Of a stretch of DNA of 64,000 bases, positions 20,169-29,450 are shown in pieces (the stretch's first letter is position 1; the number at the start of each line of letters is the position of its first letter). Source of the DNA: Bizionia paragorgiae (GTDB lineage: Bacteria; Bacteroidota; Bacteroidia; Flavobacteriales; Flavobacteriaceae); assembly GCF_900107625.1 (NCBI RefSeq), contig NZ_FNQK01000001.1:1-64000 (forward strand), read 5' to 3'. Position numbers and translations under genes: made by a program. Below the pieces are notes generated by a model that worked only from the letters and a program-made list of their open reading frames with translations, made no database searches and was not told where the DNA came from.

Positions 20169-22595
20169 TTAAAATTTAACTTGCAACGTGGCATAATAAT
20201 TTCTAGGTGAAGACGGAATTATTCCAGGCCCAGGGTAGCCTGTAGCTCGTCTTGTAAAGTAGGCATTATCTAATACATTATTGATTCCTGTTTCTAATTT
20301 AAAACGCTTATAACTGTAAGATAATGACAAGTCTAGAATATCATAACTCGGAATTTCTCCAACAATACCGCTGATTCCTGAGGAAACTGAATTCGAAGCA
20401 TCTGTAAATTGTTCTGACAAATAGGAATACTGAACGTTAGCTAAAAGATTTTTATAACCGAACTTCACTCCGGTTTTAATATTCACCTCAGGAACAAACT
20501 CCACCTTATTTCCTTTAATACCTACTTCTTCTGAAGCGGTATATTCTGAATTCACAAATGATGAGTTTATAAAGTAATTAAATTTAAAATCATTTGTTAA
20601 TCCGACAATTTTCTTCAAATTAAAGTCAAATAAAGACTCTATTCCATACATTCTAGCATCTCCAATATTCCCTCTTTCGTTTATGGTTCTATTAGTCGAT
20701 TCCTTTTTGGTAAGTACACCGATTCTTCCGTTATAAAACAATCCGAAAACACCAACATCATAAGATACCATGCTATTTATAGCGCCACGAACTCCAACAT
20801 CGGCAGTATATCCTTCTTCGTCTGTAATGTTTTCATTAATTCTAAAAGTAGGGTTCACAATATTAATATCTGAAAAGGTTACCGATCTGTAGTTCTGAGA
20901 GAGATTTCCATACACTTCTAGTGCTGAATTTGGTTTATAACTCCCCCCAATACCAAATAGCACAAAGGAGCGCTCAAAGTCTTGATTATCGCTAAGAGTT
21001 TCTTCAAAAATAACATTCCCAGCACCATCAAAATTTATGTTTTTATAAAAGCCATCACTTTGTGTTCTAATATACTCGAAACGAAAACCAGGTGTTATAG
21101 ACAGCTTATCGTTTATATACACTATGTTTTCACCGAAAACGGACATATTAAAATTTGGTAACTCAAATTGCGATTGGTTATTATAACCAGAAAATTGATC
21201 GTTATAAAAATTAAAATCTGCTCCATAACCATCACTACCAGCTCCCTGTTGTTGTGCGTTATCGGCCTTATACAATTTAGCACCTATTAAAAAAGTAGCG
21301 TCTTTATCTAGCAGATGATATTTACTTAGCAAACGCGTTTCGAATCCGTAATTTTTAAAATCTCCTTTTATCAAATCGCGTTCTTTTAACGGATCGGCTT
21401 GATCCACACGGTTACTTCTATAACCCAATGCATCTCTAGAAGCGTTCAATCCGAAAAAATTAAAAGTAAAATTGGTTTGATCAGAAAATTTATGTGCAAA
21501 CTTTAGATTGTATAGTAACCAATCGACCTGAAACCAGTTACGTTCTCTATTGCTTTGATACGGATCGTTATAAAACATATTGTCCGACAAGCCTCCACCT
21601 TGCTGGGCTAAGTATCTCATATAAGTTAGCTCGCCGGTTAAGGATGTATTATCATTAAATTGATATCCTACATGGGCAAAAACATTTTTAGATTCAAATT
21701 CAGAATTCGCTCTAAATCCGTCGCCTTTTTTATAATTAAAGTAACTGTAATAGCTCAGTTTATTTTTGGTACCACTTACGCTCGTAAAGTTGGTGTATAA
21801 ACCGTAACTCCCCACCGTATTTCTTGTAATAAGTTCGAAGGGTTTGTTAGGGTTTGGCGCTTTCATTTTAAAGTTAATTAATCCTCCAAATTGGGTTCCG
21901 TACTGCAAGGAAGCTGCACCACGAATCACTTGAATCTCTTTAATGCCTTCACTTGCCGGTGTGTAATAGCTTTCTGGATAGCCTAAAACATCGGCACTAA
22001 TATCATACCCGCTTTGTCGTGTATTAAAATTGGCAGTACGATTAGGATCTAATCCGCGACCTCCAATATTTAATTGCAATCCCGCATCGTCATTCTGATA
22101 AATATTTAAGCCCACCACCTGACTGTAAATCTGTCTTGCGTTGTTACTTGCCAAATTGGCCATGGACTGCTCGACCAAAATCACTTCTGTTTTTTTACCG
22201 GCATAGATTGCTGTTTCTTCGATGTCTTTTAACCGACTTATTTCAAAAACCTTTTCTTTTCTAGAAGCAATTTGAACTTCAGAAAGAGTGACCCCCAAAG
22301 GTTTTAATCGCACATTTACTTGCTCATCTTTCTGTATAAAAAGCAAGTGTTCTACAACTTCAAACTCATAAGAAAAGAAGACAAGTTGCAGCTCTTTTTT
22401 ATCCGTTTGAAACTCGTAAAAACCAGAAGCATCACTTTCTGCCAGCAAGCCTGTGGTTTTATTATAGATCTGCACATCGGCAATCCCCTCTCCGGTATCG
22501 GCATGGCTTATCACTCCTGAAATAGTCTGTTGTGCTAAGGCATAACTACTAATTAATGCAACTACAATTACTAATTTAAAGTCCTTTAATCTCAT
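20169..22595 (-). CDS. TonB-dependent outer-membrane receptor
   Basis: A signal peptide (to about residue 22, ALAQ) is followed by a carboxypeptidase-D-regulatory-like domain (about 23-105, starting TISGVISHADTGEGI), a plug domain (about 130-250, with IQVIRGAASLQYGTQFGGLINF), and a 22-strand barrel ending with the Phe-type C-terminus (LQVKF). It resembles siderophore or ferric-citrate receptors of the FecA type. It overlaps the upstream HTTM gene by 20 bases and is the last gene of a locus with an imelysin-like lipoprotein, which suggests iron or iron-chelate uptake. The ligand is inferred. Confidence 0.9.
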   Translation of the reverse strand: MRLKDFKLVIVVALISSYALAQQTISGVISHADTGEGIADVQIYNKTTGLLAESDASGFYEFQTDKKELQLVFFSYEFEVVEHLLFIQKDEQVNVRLKPLGVTLSEVQIASRKEKVFEISRLKDIEETAIYAGKKTEVILVEQSMANLASNNARQIYSQVVGLNIYQNDDAGLQLNIGGRGLDPNRTANFNTRQSGYDISADVLGYPESYYTPASEGIKEIQVIRGAASLQYGTQFGGLINFKMKAPNPNKPFELITRNTVGSYGLYTNFTSVSGTKNKLSYYSYFNYKKGDGFRANSEFESKNVFAHVGYQFNDNTSLTGELTYMRYLAQQGGGLSDNMFYNDPYQSNRERNWFQVDWLLYNLKFAHKFSDQTNFTFNFFGLNASRDALGYRSNRVDQADPLKERDLIKGDFKNYGFETRLLSKYHLLDKDATFLIGAKLYKADNAQQQGAGSDGYGADFNFYNDQFSGYNNQSQFELPNFNMSVFGENIVYINDKLSITPGFRFEYIRTQSDGFYKNINFDGAGNVIFEETLSDNQDFERSFVLFGIGGSYKPNSALEVYGNLSQNYRSVTFSDINIVNPTFRINENITDEEGYTADVGVRGAINSMVSYDVGVFGLFYNGRIGVLTKKESTNRTINERGNIGDARMYGIESLFDFNLKKIVGLTNDFKFNYFINSSFVNSEYTASEEVGIKGNKVEFVPEVNIKTGVKFGYKNLLANVQYSYLSEQFTDASNSVSSGISGIVGEIPSYDILDLSLSYSYKRFKLETGINNVLDNAYFTRRATGYPGPGIIPSSPRNYYATLQVKF

Positions 22596-23943
22596 CGTTA
22601 AATGGTAAAATCCACGTTTTAGGTTTAAATGATTCTTGTTCTTGATATAAATCGACAGTTTTATCTATAAACGGCTGACTTCGTCTACCGTTTAGGGCTA
22701 CATAACTCTCTGCGAATACCTGTATATTCTTATGGCCTTGAGCCGCAAAATGATCGCCTAAGAAGTGTGCATACTCCAGAATAAAATCGGGTTGCGTACT
22801 CATTTCTTTCTCTTGAAAAACGGTCAGGAAATCTGAATTATTAACTATAAATGCCTCTCCACTCACCTTATCGACAATCTTGAATGTGGTATAACCCATT
22901 TTTTCCATTAGCATTACGCGCCACGAAAACCGATACCCTTCTTCTGTCCAAAATAACTCGCCTGGATACACAACATATCGAAAGGGCAAAAGTAATTGAA
23001 AAGCAAAAAATAAAGTCAATATTGCGGCACTAAAACGTTGAAATTTTGGAATCATAGGATGTGAAGTCACTTCTATGGGTTTAAAAACCCCCATAGCCTT
23101 TAAAAGTCGTTTTAGAATCGCGATAATTTTAAGGTGAAGCCCTGCATCGAAAAATATAAGCGTTGAGACTATCATAATAAAAGGAAACATTCCGATAGGA
23201 AATAAAACCCGAGTAAACACATGAAAAACCACCACTAAAAGAAAAGCGAAACCACGTGTTTTTCTGTAAAGTAGCAAAAAGGGAATACACAAATCGTATA
23301 ACATACCACTCCAGCTCATTGCAAAATGAAACCACTCTTCTTGCATAATATGTGTTCCTAAAATTGGCATATCGTATTTTGAAGGCAGCCATATTTTTAA
23401 CGGCATGGCTTTAAACAACCAATCGGAATTTATTTTAGCCAAACCCGCATAGAAATAAACCATGGCTAATAATAGTTTCACACTATCGATTGTCCATTTT
23501 GGAACCGATTGAAATGCTATTTTCCTCGTATATGCATCTACCGAGAAAAAGGCATTAGCTGGTAGAAAAATCATTACAAAGCTTAATACACTAATAAAGT
23601 AGTAATGGTTTAAATACGTGGTTTTATCCATTAACTCGATATAGGTAAAACTTAAAAAGAAAACAACAATTGCGAATCTGTATTTATAGCCTATAGCTAC
23701 AAACAGTGCAGATAGTCCAGCGACACTAAAAAGAAGATTTGTGTAAATACCTAGGGGTTGAATCCACTCGAATCCATAATAAGAGAAGTGAAATTTAGGC
23801 TCAATGTACAGCGTGTTTATCCACCCATGATACCAAAATCGTACAATGCTATACAACATCATTATACCAAATAGCATTCTAAATACAGCCAAAGGAGCTG
23901 CGTTAGTTTGGGATTTAAAGTATGTTTTTAATTTTGCTGTCAT
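22576..23943 (-). CDS. HTTM-domain membrane protein (vitamin K carboxylase-like)
   Basis: A 455-residue polytopic protein of the HTTM family, which shares its membrane domain with vitamin K-dependent gamma-carboxylase. Several hydrophobic helices are present between residues 15 and 320, starting with AVFRMLFGIMMLYSIVRFW. The family block FWTEEGYRFSWRVMLMEK lies near residues 325-342, followed by a soluble C-terminal domain. ATG 23943 is chosen; the upstream ATG at 23982 runs into the terminator hairpin. Bacterial HTTM activity is largely unknown. Its place between an imelysin-like protein and a TonB receptor suggests a role in iron handling. Confidence 0.82.
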   Translation of the reverse strand: MTAKLKTYFKSQTNAAPLAVFRMLFGIMMLYSIVRFWYHGWINTLYIEPKFHFSYYGFEWIQPLGIYTNLLFSVAGLSALFVAIGYKYRFAIVVFFLSFTYIELMDKTTYLNHYYFISVLSFVMIFLPANAFFSVDAYTRKIAFQSVPKWTIDSVKLLLAMVYFYAGLAKINSDWLFKAMPLKIWLPSKYDMPILGTHIMQEEWFHFAMSWSGMLYDLCIPFLLLYRKTRGFAFLLVVVFHVFTRVLFPIGMFPFIMIVSTLIFFDAGLHLKIIAILKRLLKAMGVFKPIEVTSHPMIPKFQRFSAAILTLFFAFQLLLPFRYVVYPGELFWTEEGYRFSWRVMLMEKMGYTTFKIVDKVSGEAFIVNNSDFLTVFQEKEMSTQPDFILEYAHFLGDHFAAQGHKNIQVFAESYVALNGRRSQPFIDKTVDLYQEQESFKPKTWILPFNDEIKGL

Positions 23944-23957
23944 CAGAAAAAATTTGC

Positions 23958-23995
23958 ATAAAAAAAGATTCTCCAAAACCAATTAGAGAATCTTT
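23958..23995 (-). terminator. Hairpin terminator or attenuator between imelysin and HTTM genes
   Basis: AAAGATTCTC (23964-23973) pairs with GAGAATCTTT (23986-23995); on the minus strand a seven-T run follows. It lies after the imelysin-like stop and ends about 15 bases before the HTTM ATG, so it may set a lower level of HTTM and receptor transcription. Confidence 0.75.
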
Positions 23996-24017
23996 ATGTA
24001 TTTTATTTTAAATGCTA

Positions 24018-25139
24018 TTAATCGCCATCATTATCAACATAACCTTGGTCCAATTGAATCTGAAATGCTTGAAGCATATCTACTTTTAATAAAACCACAC
24101 CTATTTGCAGGGCATCGTAAACAAGTGTCATTTTACTATTATCATTTTGTATTTGCTGATTAAAATTAGGATTAAGCACTTGAATACCATTTTGAGCTTG
24201 ACCAAATTGGGTTAATACAGATGATGAGATATCCGATTTATTTAAATATTCTAAATAGGCCTTTAAACTCGGTCCGGTAGTCGTCGAATTATAAGCATTC
24301 CCAATAAAAAAGGCTTCAACGGCAGCCAGGGCCTCGGTAGCCAATTCTTTAGAATACACTTTAGAGTAGTAACCTTCTACCTTTTCTGGAAGTGGGTTAT
24401 TAGAAAACACACCTGCAGGGATTCCGAATTTTGCCGATCGCAAACCACGTTCGTAATAGTTTACAAAATCATTAACCGTTTCGTTTACCGCACTTGTTTG
24501 TGAGTTTCCTGAACGATTTACATAATCTGCACGGTAGCCAGAATTCCAACTTGCTACCACTGTTTCGGTTAACATTTTCATTTTATTAACCACATCAGAT
24601 AAGTATGTCGTATAATTACTTGCATTTACACTCGTCGAATATATAGCAACAATATCAGCATCTGTAGTCGCTACTCCAAATAATAAATAATCTAAAGCAG
24701 GGAATCCTACCGCTGCATTATTACCACTATTACCTAAATCGTAAGATCCATTTGAAATATTACTTTCGATTAAGATTATATTTGTAGGATAGATATTCAT
24801 TTGTTTGTAATACCCTATTTCATCGGCTTTACCAACATTAAACATTTCCGCATACTGCCAAACTTTATAAGCTGATAACCAAGCTGTTCTAAGCCCTTCT
24901 AAATTAGCTTGATTTGGTGTGCTTACAAAAGCATCTTTTGCTTGCACCAAGGCTTCTAATTCTGAATTAACATCATCTAATACAGGCATGATAATAGCAT
25001 CCGCCCAATACACCAACATGGCCTGTCTATCAAAATTATCTGAAGTACCACTAGGAGCATCTGGAGAATCACTATCTGAAGAACTACACGACACTATGAT
25101 TAATGCTAACACTACAATTGAAATAACTTTTTTAATCAT
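24018..25139 (-). CDS. Imelysin-like (peptidase M75 family) lipoprotein
   Basis: The lipoprotein signal ends at IIVSC (Cys 18), followed by a helical imelysin domain. Imelysins and EfeO-like proteins are iron-linked, with a conserved GxHxxE motif ahead of a LLFG/LLWG segment. Here the equivalent is GFPALDYLLFG (about residues 144-154), so both His and Glu are missing. The second half has the usual helix with VNDFVNYYERGLRSAKFGIP and GPSLKAYLEYL. It is probably an iron-uptake accessory on the periplasmic side of a membrane. Its own -7-like TATCTTTG on the minus strand is at 25169-25176. Confidence 0.88.
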   Translation of the reverse strand: MIKKVISIVVLALIIVSCSSSDSDSPDAPSGTSDNFDRQAMLVYWADAIIMPVLDDVNSELEALVQAKDAFVSTPNQANLEGLRTAWLSAYKVWQYAEMFNVGKADEIGYYKQMNIYPTNIILIESNISNGSYDLGNSGNNAAVGFPALDYLLFGVATTDADIVAIYSTSVNASNYTTYLSDVVNKMKMLTETVVASWNSGYRADYVNRSGNSQTSAVNETVNDFVNYYERGLRSAKFGIPAGVFSNNPLPEKVEGYYSKVYSKELATEALAAVEAFFIGNAYNSTTTGPSLKAYLEYLNKSDISSSVLTQFGQAQNGIQVLNPNFNQQIQNDNSKMTLVYDALQIGVVLLKVDMLQAFQIQLDQGYVDNDGD

Positions 25140-25238
25140 CCTTTTATATTTATTTTTAAAAAGTTTTGCAAAGATACTAAAACCCTAAGTATCTCATTTA
25201 TTAAACCTTAATAAGCGTATTGTTTTTAATTGAAAACA

Positions 25239-25271
25239 GAAAAAGCAGATCGTTTAAATAAACCATCTGCT
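25239..25271 (-). terminator. Terminator downstream of the DUF4856 gene
   Basis: A 13-base arm AGCAGATNGTTTA at 25244-25256 pairs with 25259-25271 with one mismatch and a two-base loop; on the minus strand a T tract follows. The DUF4856 stop is 15 bases before it. Read-through or a separate promoter must serve the imelysin gene. Confidence 0.8.
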
Positions 25272-25285
25272 AGATTACTGTTTTA

Positions 25286-26497
25286 TTATAATGCTTGTTG
25301 TACAGAGAAGCCAAAACGTGTTGCAATAGATTCTGACATTGTATTTAAGGTTTCAGGAGTGACGTCCCAAAAACCGTTACCATTTAATAACTGGTTACTA
25401 AAATCTTCCACTTCACTATCTAATACATAAGGAGCATCGGTATTTGGCTCTCTTGTAAATTGTAAACTATACATAAATCCAAACCCTTCAGATAATTGGT
25501 GGAAAGTTTTTGCCATATCTCCTGCTGCTAATGCATTTTTACCACCTTGTAAATAATGTACTGCGCGAACTGCAATCACTTTAGAGATATTTGCTCTTAA
25601 AATGGCAACTTGCTCATCTCTTAAGTCATAATCGTTAGCAATAATAGCGGCACGACCTAAAGTAAAGGCGTTAAAAACAGTAGTTGCAATTCCGGCGAAA
25701 TCACCATCCTCATCTACTTTCCCTAAGTAATTGTTTAAGAACGCATCTCCTGATAAGGTTGGAAATGCAGGGTTTGCTTCGGCACCATAAAGATATCCAA
25801 AAGCCTCATCCCATTTGTGCTCCATAGTGGTATATGATTTTCCATCTTCTAAAACTTTATTGGTATTATTAGTTCTATTATCACCTGCATCTAAAACCGC
25901 AATACTTAAATAGTTATTTAAAATTTGATCGGCCATTAAACCACCAATCAATCCTTTGGCTACGGCTTGATTTAGTTCTAATCCTTTAGCATTTACATAA
26001 CGGATTGCTCCGCCGCCAGCTTCTTGCTTAAAACCTGCTGTTCCTGCAGTCGCTTCTACACTCCAATTAGGGAATACTGTAGTTGCCTGTTCAGAAATCC
26101 AAGAATCAAAATCTGCTTTTATCGCATTAGAACCTGTTGTATTTGCTGCAAAAAAATCGTTAGAAGCAGCCACTTTACTACGTATATTTTTTCCTGAAGC
26201 ATTTAATTCGGCATCCGAAAAATCTGCTTCACCTTCCACATGCGCAAACATATTGTTTAATTCTGTTTCGGTAGTAGTGTTTATTTTTAAGGCAGTAACT
26301 AACTCGGTAGCCATAGCTATACGCGTTGTTTGTCCGCCAAAGCTCACCGTAGATTCTCCATCACGTGTAAACTCGTAAGAGGTTGGTTGTTCTATACCAG
26401 GCTCTTGTGGTATTGATAATGCAACATCATTATCACTACTACAAGCGTTAAATGCCATTGCTGTTACTACTGTTAATCCTAAAACTACTCGTTTCAT
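25286..26497 (-). CDS. DUF4856 lipoprotein
   Basis: The lipoprotein signal ends at MAFNACSSDN (Cys 19). The remaining roughly 380 residues match the DUF4856 pattern that is common in Bacteroidota beside imelysins: an early YEFTRDGESTVSFGGQTTRIAM block, KWDEAFGYLYG near residue 230 and a C-terminal LSEGFGFMYSLQF segment. The domain is helical and imelysin-like in spacing. It is the first gene of the locus, behind a strong promoter with two flanking palindromic boxes. A role in iron uptake is inferred from neighbours; the biochemical role is unknown. Confidence 0.88.
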   Translation of the reverse strand: MKRVVLGLTVVTAMAFNACSSDNDVALSIPQEPGIEQPTSYEFTRDGESTVSFGGQTTRIAMATELVTALKINTTTETELNNMFAHVEGEADFSDAELNASGKNIRSKVAASNDFFAANTTGSNAIKADFDSWISEQATTVFPNWSVEATAGTAGFKQEAGGGAIRYVNAKGLELNQAVAKGLIGGLMADQILNNYLSIAVLDAGDNRTNNTNKVLEDGKSYTTMEHKWDEAFGYLYGAEANPAFPTLSGDAFLNNYLGKVDEDGDFAGIATTVFNAFTLGRAAIIANDYDLRDEQVAILRANISKVIAVRAVHYLQGGKNALAAGDMAKTFHQLSEGFGFMYSLQFTREPNTDAPYVLDSEVEDFSNQLLNGNGFWDVTPETLNTMSESIATRFGFSVQQAL

Positions 26498-26507
26498 TTT
26501 TACTCTT

Positions 26508-26530
26508 TTTATTTAGACTTATTATAAATA
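26508..26530. promoter_or_regulatory. Palindromic box 1 (candidate iron-responsive operator)
   Basis: TTTATTTAGACTTATTATAAATA, shown here as positions 26508-26530, contains a 19-bp imperfect dyad (ATTTAGA...TATAAAT, seven of nine pairs). It lies in the leader between the -7 element and the DUF4856 ATG. It matches box 2 at 22 of 23 positions. The dyad length is like DtxR/Fur-type operators; the regulator is not in this window. Confidence 0.6.
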
Positions 26531-26547
26531 ATATTGTTTTGAGTCCA

Positions 26548-26578
26548 CAAAAGTAAAATGCATACACGTACTACGCAA
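26548..26578 (-). promoter_or_regulatory. Promoter of the DUF4856-imelysin locus
   Basis: On the minus strand TTG (26576-26578) and TACTTTTG (26548-26555) are 20 bases apart, a full match to the Bacteroidota consensus, 50 bases upstream of the ATG and flanked by the two 23-bp boxes. Confidence 0.8.
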
Positions 26579-26579
26579 G

Positions 26580-26602
26580 TTTATTTAGACTTATTTTAAA
26601 TA
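26580..26602. promoter_or_regulatory. Palindromic box 2 (candidate iron-responsive operator)
   Basis: This is a second copy of the 23-bp box, differing from box 1 by one base (T for A at the fifteenth position after the TT). It abuts the upstream side of the -33 TTG. Binding at both copies would occlude or loop the promoter. Confidence 0.6.
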
Positions 26603-26653
26603 GATTATTAAAAAAAATAAAGGATAGCTCCTCTTATACTAATTTACAGTGAC

Positions 26654-27517
26654 TTAATGGTACCGGCTAAAAACTTTAGTGGCTTCGTTATAGGCACTTT
26701 CAAAACTCAAAGCGTTTAACTGTGAGTCGTTTTTAGTGGTTAAGTAGGACAATAATTTTTCAGTTGGCATATTACCGGTAAGATCATCTTTTGCCATTGG
26801 GCAACCTCCAAACCCCTGAATCGCTCCATCAAACCTACGGCATCCCGATTTATAAGCGGCATCGATTTTCTCAAACCATGTATTAGGAGTAGTATGCAAG
26901 TGTGCACCAAATTCTATATTGGAATACTCCGGAATTAAGTGAGAAAATAAATAATTAATATTTTCAGGATTAGACGTCCCCACGGTATCACTTAATGATA
27001 GTATTTTAACGCCCATTTTAGCCAATCTTTCGGTCCACTCCCCTACAATATCAACATTCCATGGATCGCCGTAAGGGTTACCAAATCCCATAGAAATGTA
27101 CACCACCACTTCTTTATTGTGTTTATTGGCAATATTAAGAATCTCTTGAAGTGCCACTACCGATTGAGCAATGGTTTTATGTGTGTTACGCATTTGGAAG
27201 TTCTCAGAAATAGAAAATGGATAGCCCAAGTAATCAATTTCTGGGTGCTTACACGCATCTTCAGCACCACGCACATTAGCTATAATAGCTAATAGTTTGC
27301 TTGTTGTTTTGCTCAAATCCAATTGGGCCAATACCTCGCGAGTATCAACCATTTGCGGAATTGCTTTTGGAGAAACAAAACTACCAAAATCAATGGTATC
27401 AAACCCCACTCGTAATAACGACTGTATGTATTGTACTTTTTGTTCCGTAGGTATAAAACCCTTGATACCTTGCATAGCATCACGAGGACATTCGATAACT
27501 TTTACTGGTGTTTTCAT
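26654..27517 (-). CDS. Hydroxymethylglutaryl-CoA lyase
   Basis: It cleaves HMG-CoA to acetyl-CoA and acetoacetate in leucine degradation. It is an HMGL/DRE-TIM barrel of 287 residues: the N-terminal IECPRDAMQG supplies the substrate and metal-binding Arg-Asp, the barrel has GAHLHTTP with metal-binding His residues, and the C-terminal loop IQGFGGCPMAKD holds the catalytic Cys. A leucine-type dehydrogenase gene lies 6 kb away, compatible with branched-chain amino-acid breakdown. TATCTTTG on the minus strand sits only eight bases before the ATG, so the leader may be very short. Confidence 0.92.
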   Translation of the reverse strand: MKTPVKVIECPRDAMQGIKGFIPTEQKVQYIQSLLRVGFDTIDFGSFVSPKAIPQMVDTREVLAQLDLSKTTSKLLAIIANVRGAEDACKHPEIDYLGYPFSISENFQMRNTHKTIAQSVVALQEILNIANKHNKEVVVYISMGFGNPYGDPWNVDIVGEWTERLAKMGVKILSLSDTVGTSNPENINYLFSHLIPEYSNIEFGAHLHTTPNTWFEKIDAAYKSGCRRFDGAIQGFGGCPMAKDDLTGNMPTEKLLSYLTTKNDSQLNALSFESAYNEATKVFSRYH

Positions 27518-27627
27518 AGGAGTTCAAAGATAAAAAAGAATAGTAGTAAGTAAAATGTTTCTCTGTGTATTTTTTAGCAGACCTTATACATGTATTAGCA
27601 CTAGGACCTATTATTCTAGCACACCAC

Positions 27628-28245
27628 TTATATCAAAATCAAAATAGCAATAGCAATAAACACCACAATTTGCAGCCATTTTAAGACGACTCCAATATGT
27701 TTACGTTTTTTTATAGCTGTAGAAATCAGTCCAGCCAAAATCGCTATTAGGGTAAAGATAATGAATGATGTTATCATAAATAACAAGCCTAAAACATAAA
27801 ATTGGGTCACGGTACTCAGGCTATCATCAAAAAGAAACCCAGGAAAAAAAGCTAAAAAGAAAATGGACACTTTCGGATTTAGCACGTTCATAATCACCCC
27901 TTGCTTAAAGAGTTCGCCGTAGGTTTTTTTGGGGACAGGACTATCTGACAAGGTTATTTTATCGGATGCTGAATAGACTTTATAAGCTAAAAACAACAAA
28001 TAAGCAGCGCCAAACAATTTAATTATGAAAAACAGGCTTTCATTTGCTTTTAAAACTGCCGAAACTCCGAAAGCCACCAACGTGGTATGCAACAAACATC
28101 CAGAAATTAATCCGCACACCGTAGCGATTCCGTATTTAGTACCGTGAGCAATACTCTGCAATAGCACATAAATATTATCCGGACCAGGCGATAATGCCAA
28201 TGCCGAAGTCGCAAGTATAAAGGCTAAAAGAATATCGTAGTGCAC
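27628..28245 (-). CDS. LysE/RhtB-family amino-acid exporter
   Basis: A 205-residue inner-membrane protein with about six helices. The family N-terminal motif ALSPGPDNIYVL (residues 17-28) and the NPKVSIFFLAFFPGF segment (about 123-137) are clear. Members export amino acids such as lysine, threonine or homoserine; the substrate here cannot be told. It is a single gene, 39 bases from the pyrD stop, on the same strand. Confidence 0.9.
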   Translation of the reverse strand: MHYDILLAFILATSALALSPGPDNIYVLLQSIAHGTKYGIATVCGLISGCLLHTTLVAFGVSAVLKANESLFFIIKLFGAAYLLFLAYKVYSASDKITLSDSPVPKKTYGELFKQGVIMNVLNPKVSIFFLAFFPGFLFDDSLSTVTQFYVLGLLFMITSFIIFTLIAILAGLISTAIKKRKHIGVVLKWLQIVVFIAIAILILI

Positions 28246-28284
28246 GTGTCTATATTATGTGGAAATCATTTTAGGAATTAGAAA

Positions 28285-29322
28285 CTAACGTTCTGATTCT
28301 AAAATCGCTTTATTAATCTTTTTAATCAGGCTTGGACCTTCATAAATAAACCCTGTATAGATTTGAATAAGATCGGCACCAGCATCAATTTTATCTAATG
28401 CATCTTTAGCAGAATGCACACCTCCTACTCCTATAATAGGAAAGGCCTTATTACTTTTATCGGCAAGGTATTTAATCACTTGCGTCGATTTCTCTTTTAT
28501 CGGCTGTCCGCTTACCCCACCATTTCCAATCGCTTCTAACTTTTCCACAGGTGTTTTTAGACCCGAGCGATCTACCGAGGTATTACTCGCAATAACACCA
28601 TCTAGTTTTGTGGTCAGTACCAATTCGATAATTTCATCTAACTGCACTGTATTTAAATCTGGTGCTATTTTAAGCACTATAGGTTTCTGGGTAGGAAAAC
28701 TCTTATTAATTTGTTGTACCGCTCCTATTAACTCCTCCAAATAATCACGATCGTTAAGTTTAGCATGGCTGCCAACGTTAGGACAACTCACATTTAATAC
28801 AAAGTAATCTACATAGGGGTGCAAGGCCTTAAAACAATCTACATAATCTTGGGTATAGTTTTCTGGCAATGTGGCTGTGTTTTTTCCAATATTACCACCA
28901 ATAACCAATTTTCCTTTATTTTTCTTTAATTGAGAAATGGCTGATTCTAATCCTTCATTATTAAAACCCATTCGGTTTATTATTCCTTTATCAGACTGCA
29001 GTCTAAACAATCTTTTTTTAGGGTTACCGACTTGGCCTTTAGGCGTTACTGTTCCGATTTCGATAAAACCAAAACCAAAATTAGCGAGCTCATTAAAAAG
29101 TACTGCATTTTTATCAAATCCTGCCGCTAATCCCACAGGATTTTTAAAAGTTAATCCGAAGACTTCACGTTCTAATTTTTTATCTTCAATACAATACAAA
29201 CTTCTAAACAATGCTGGAACTCCAGGGATTTTAGAGCTTGATTTTATTAAAGAAAACGTAAAATGATGAATTTTTTCTGGATCGAAAAGAAAAAATAAAG
29301 GACGCAGTAATACTTTATACAT
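28285..29322 (-). CDS. pyrD: Dihydroorotate dehydrogenase (quinone)
   Basis: A class 2, membrane-associated enzyme oxidising dihydroorotate to orotate with quinone. The N-terminal amphipathic helix segment ([21 protein letters not shown]) anchors it, then the FMN barrel follows: [34 protein letters not shown] (catalytic Ser in the loop) and the C-terminal [25 protein letters not shown] chose ATG 29322; the track start at 29373 would add 17 residues and overlap the divergent pepT frame. Length 345 fits the class. Confidence 0.95.
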   Translation of the reverse strand: MYKVLLRPLFFLFDPEKIHHFTFSLIKSSSKIPGVPALFRSLYCIEDKKLEREVFGLTFKNPVGLAAGFDKNAVLFNELANFGFGFIEIGTVTPKGQVGNPKKRLFRLQSDKGIINRMGFNNEGLESAISQLKKNKGKLVIGGNIGKNTATLPENYTQDYVDCFKALHPYVDYFVLNVSCPNVGSHAKLNDRDYLEELIGAVQQINKSFPTQKPIVLKIAPDLNTVQLDEIIELVLTTKLDGVIASNTSVDRSGLKTPVEKLEAIGNGGVSGQPIKEKSTQVIKYLADKSNKAFPIIGVGGVHSAKDALDKIDAGADLIQIYTGFIYEGPSLIKKINKAILESER

Positions 29323-29450
29323 AGGTGTAGATTTGGGCAAAAATAAGCCTAAAAAAAAAGATGAACAATTCAAAAGTCAAAAAAATTAATAATCGTACTT
29401 TAGCGCATCATATTAAGCAAGAATTAAACACCTTAAAAATGTCATTAAAA

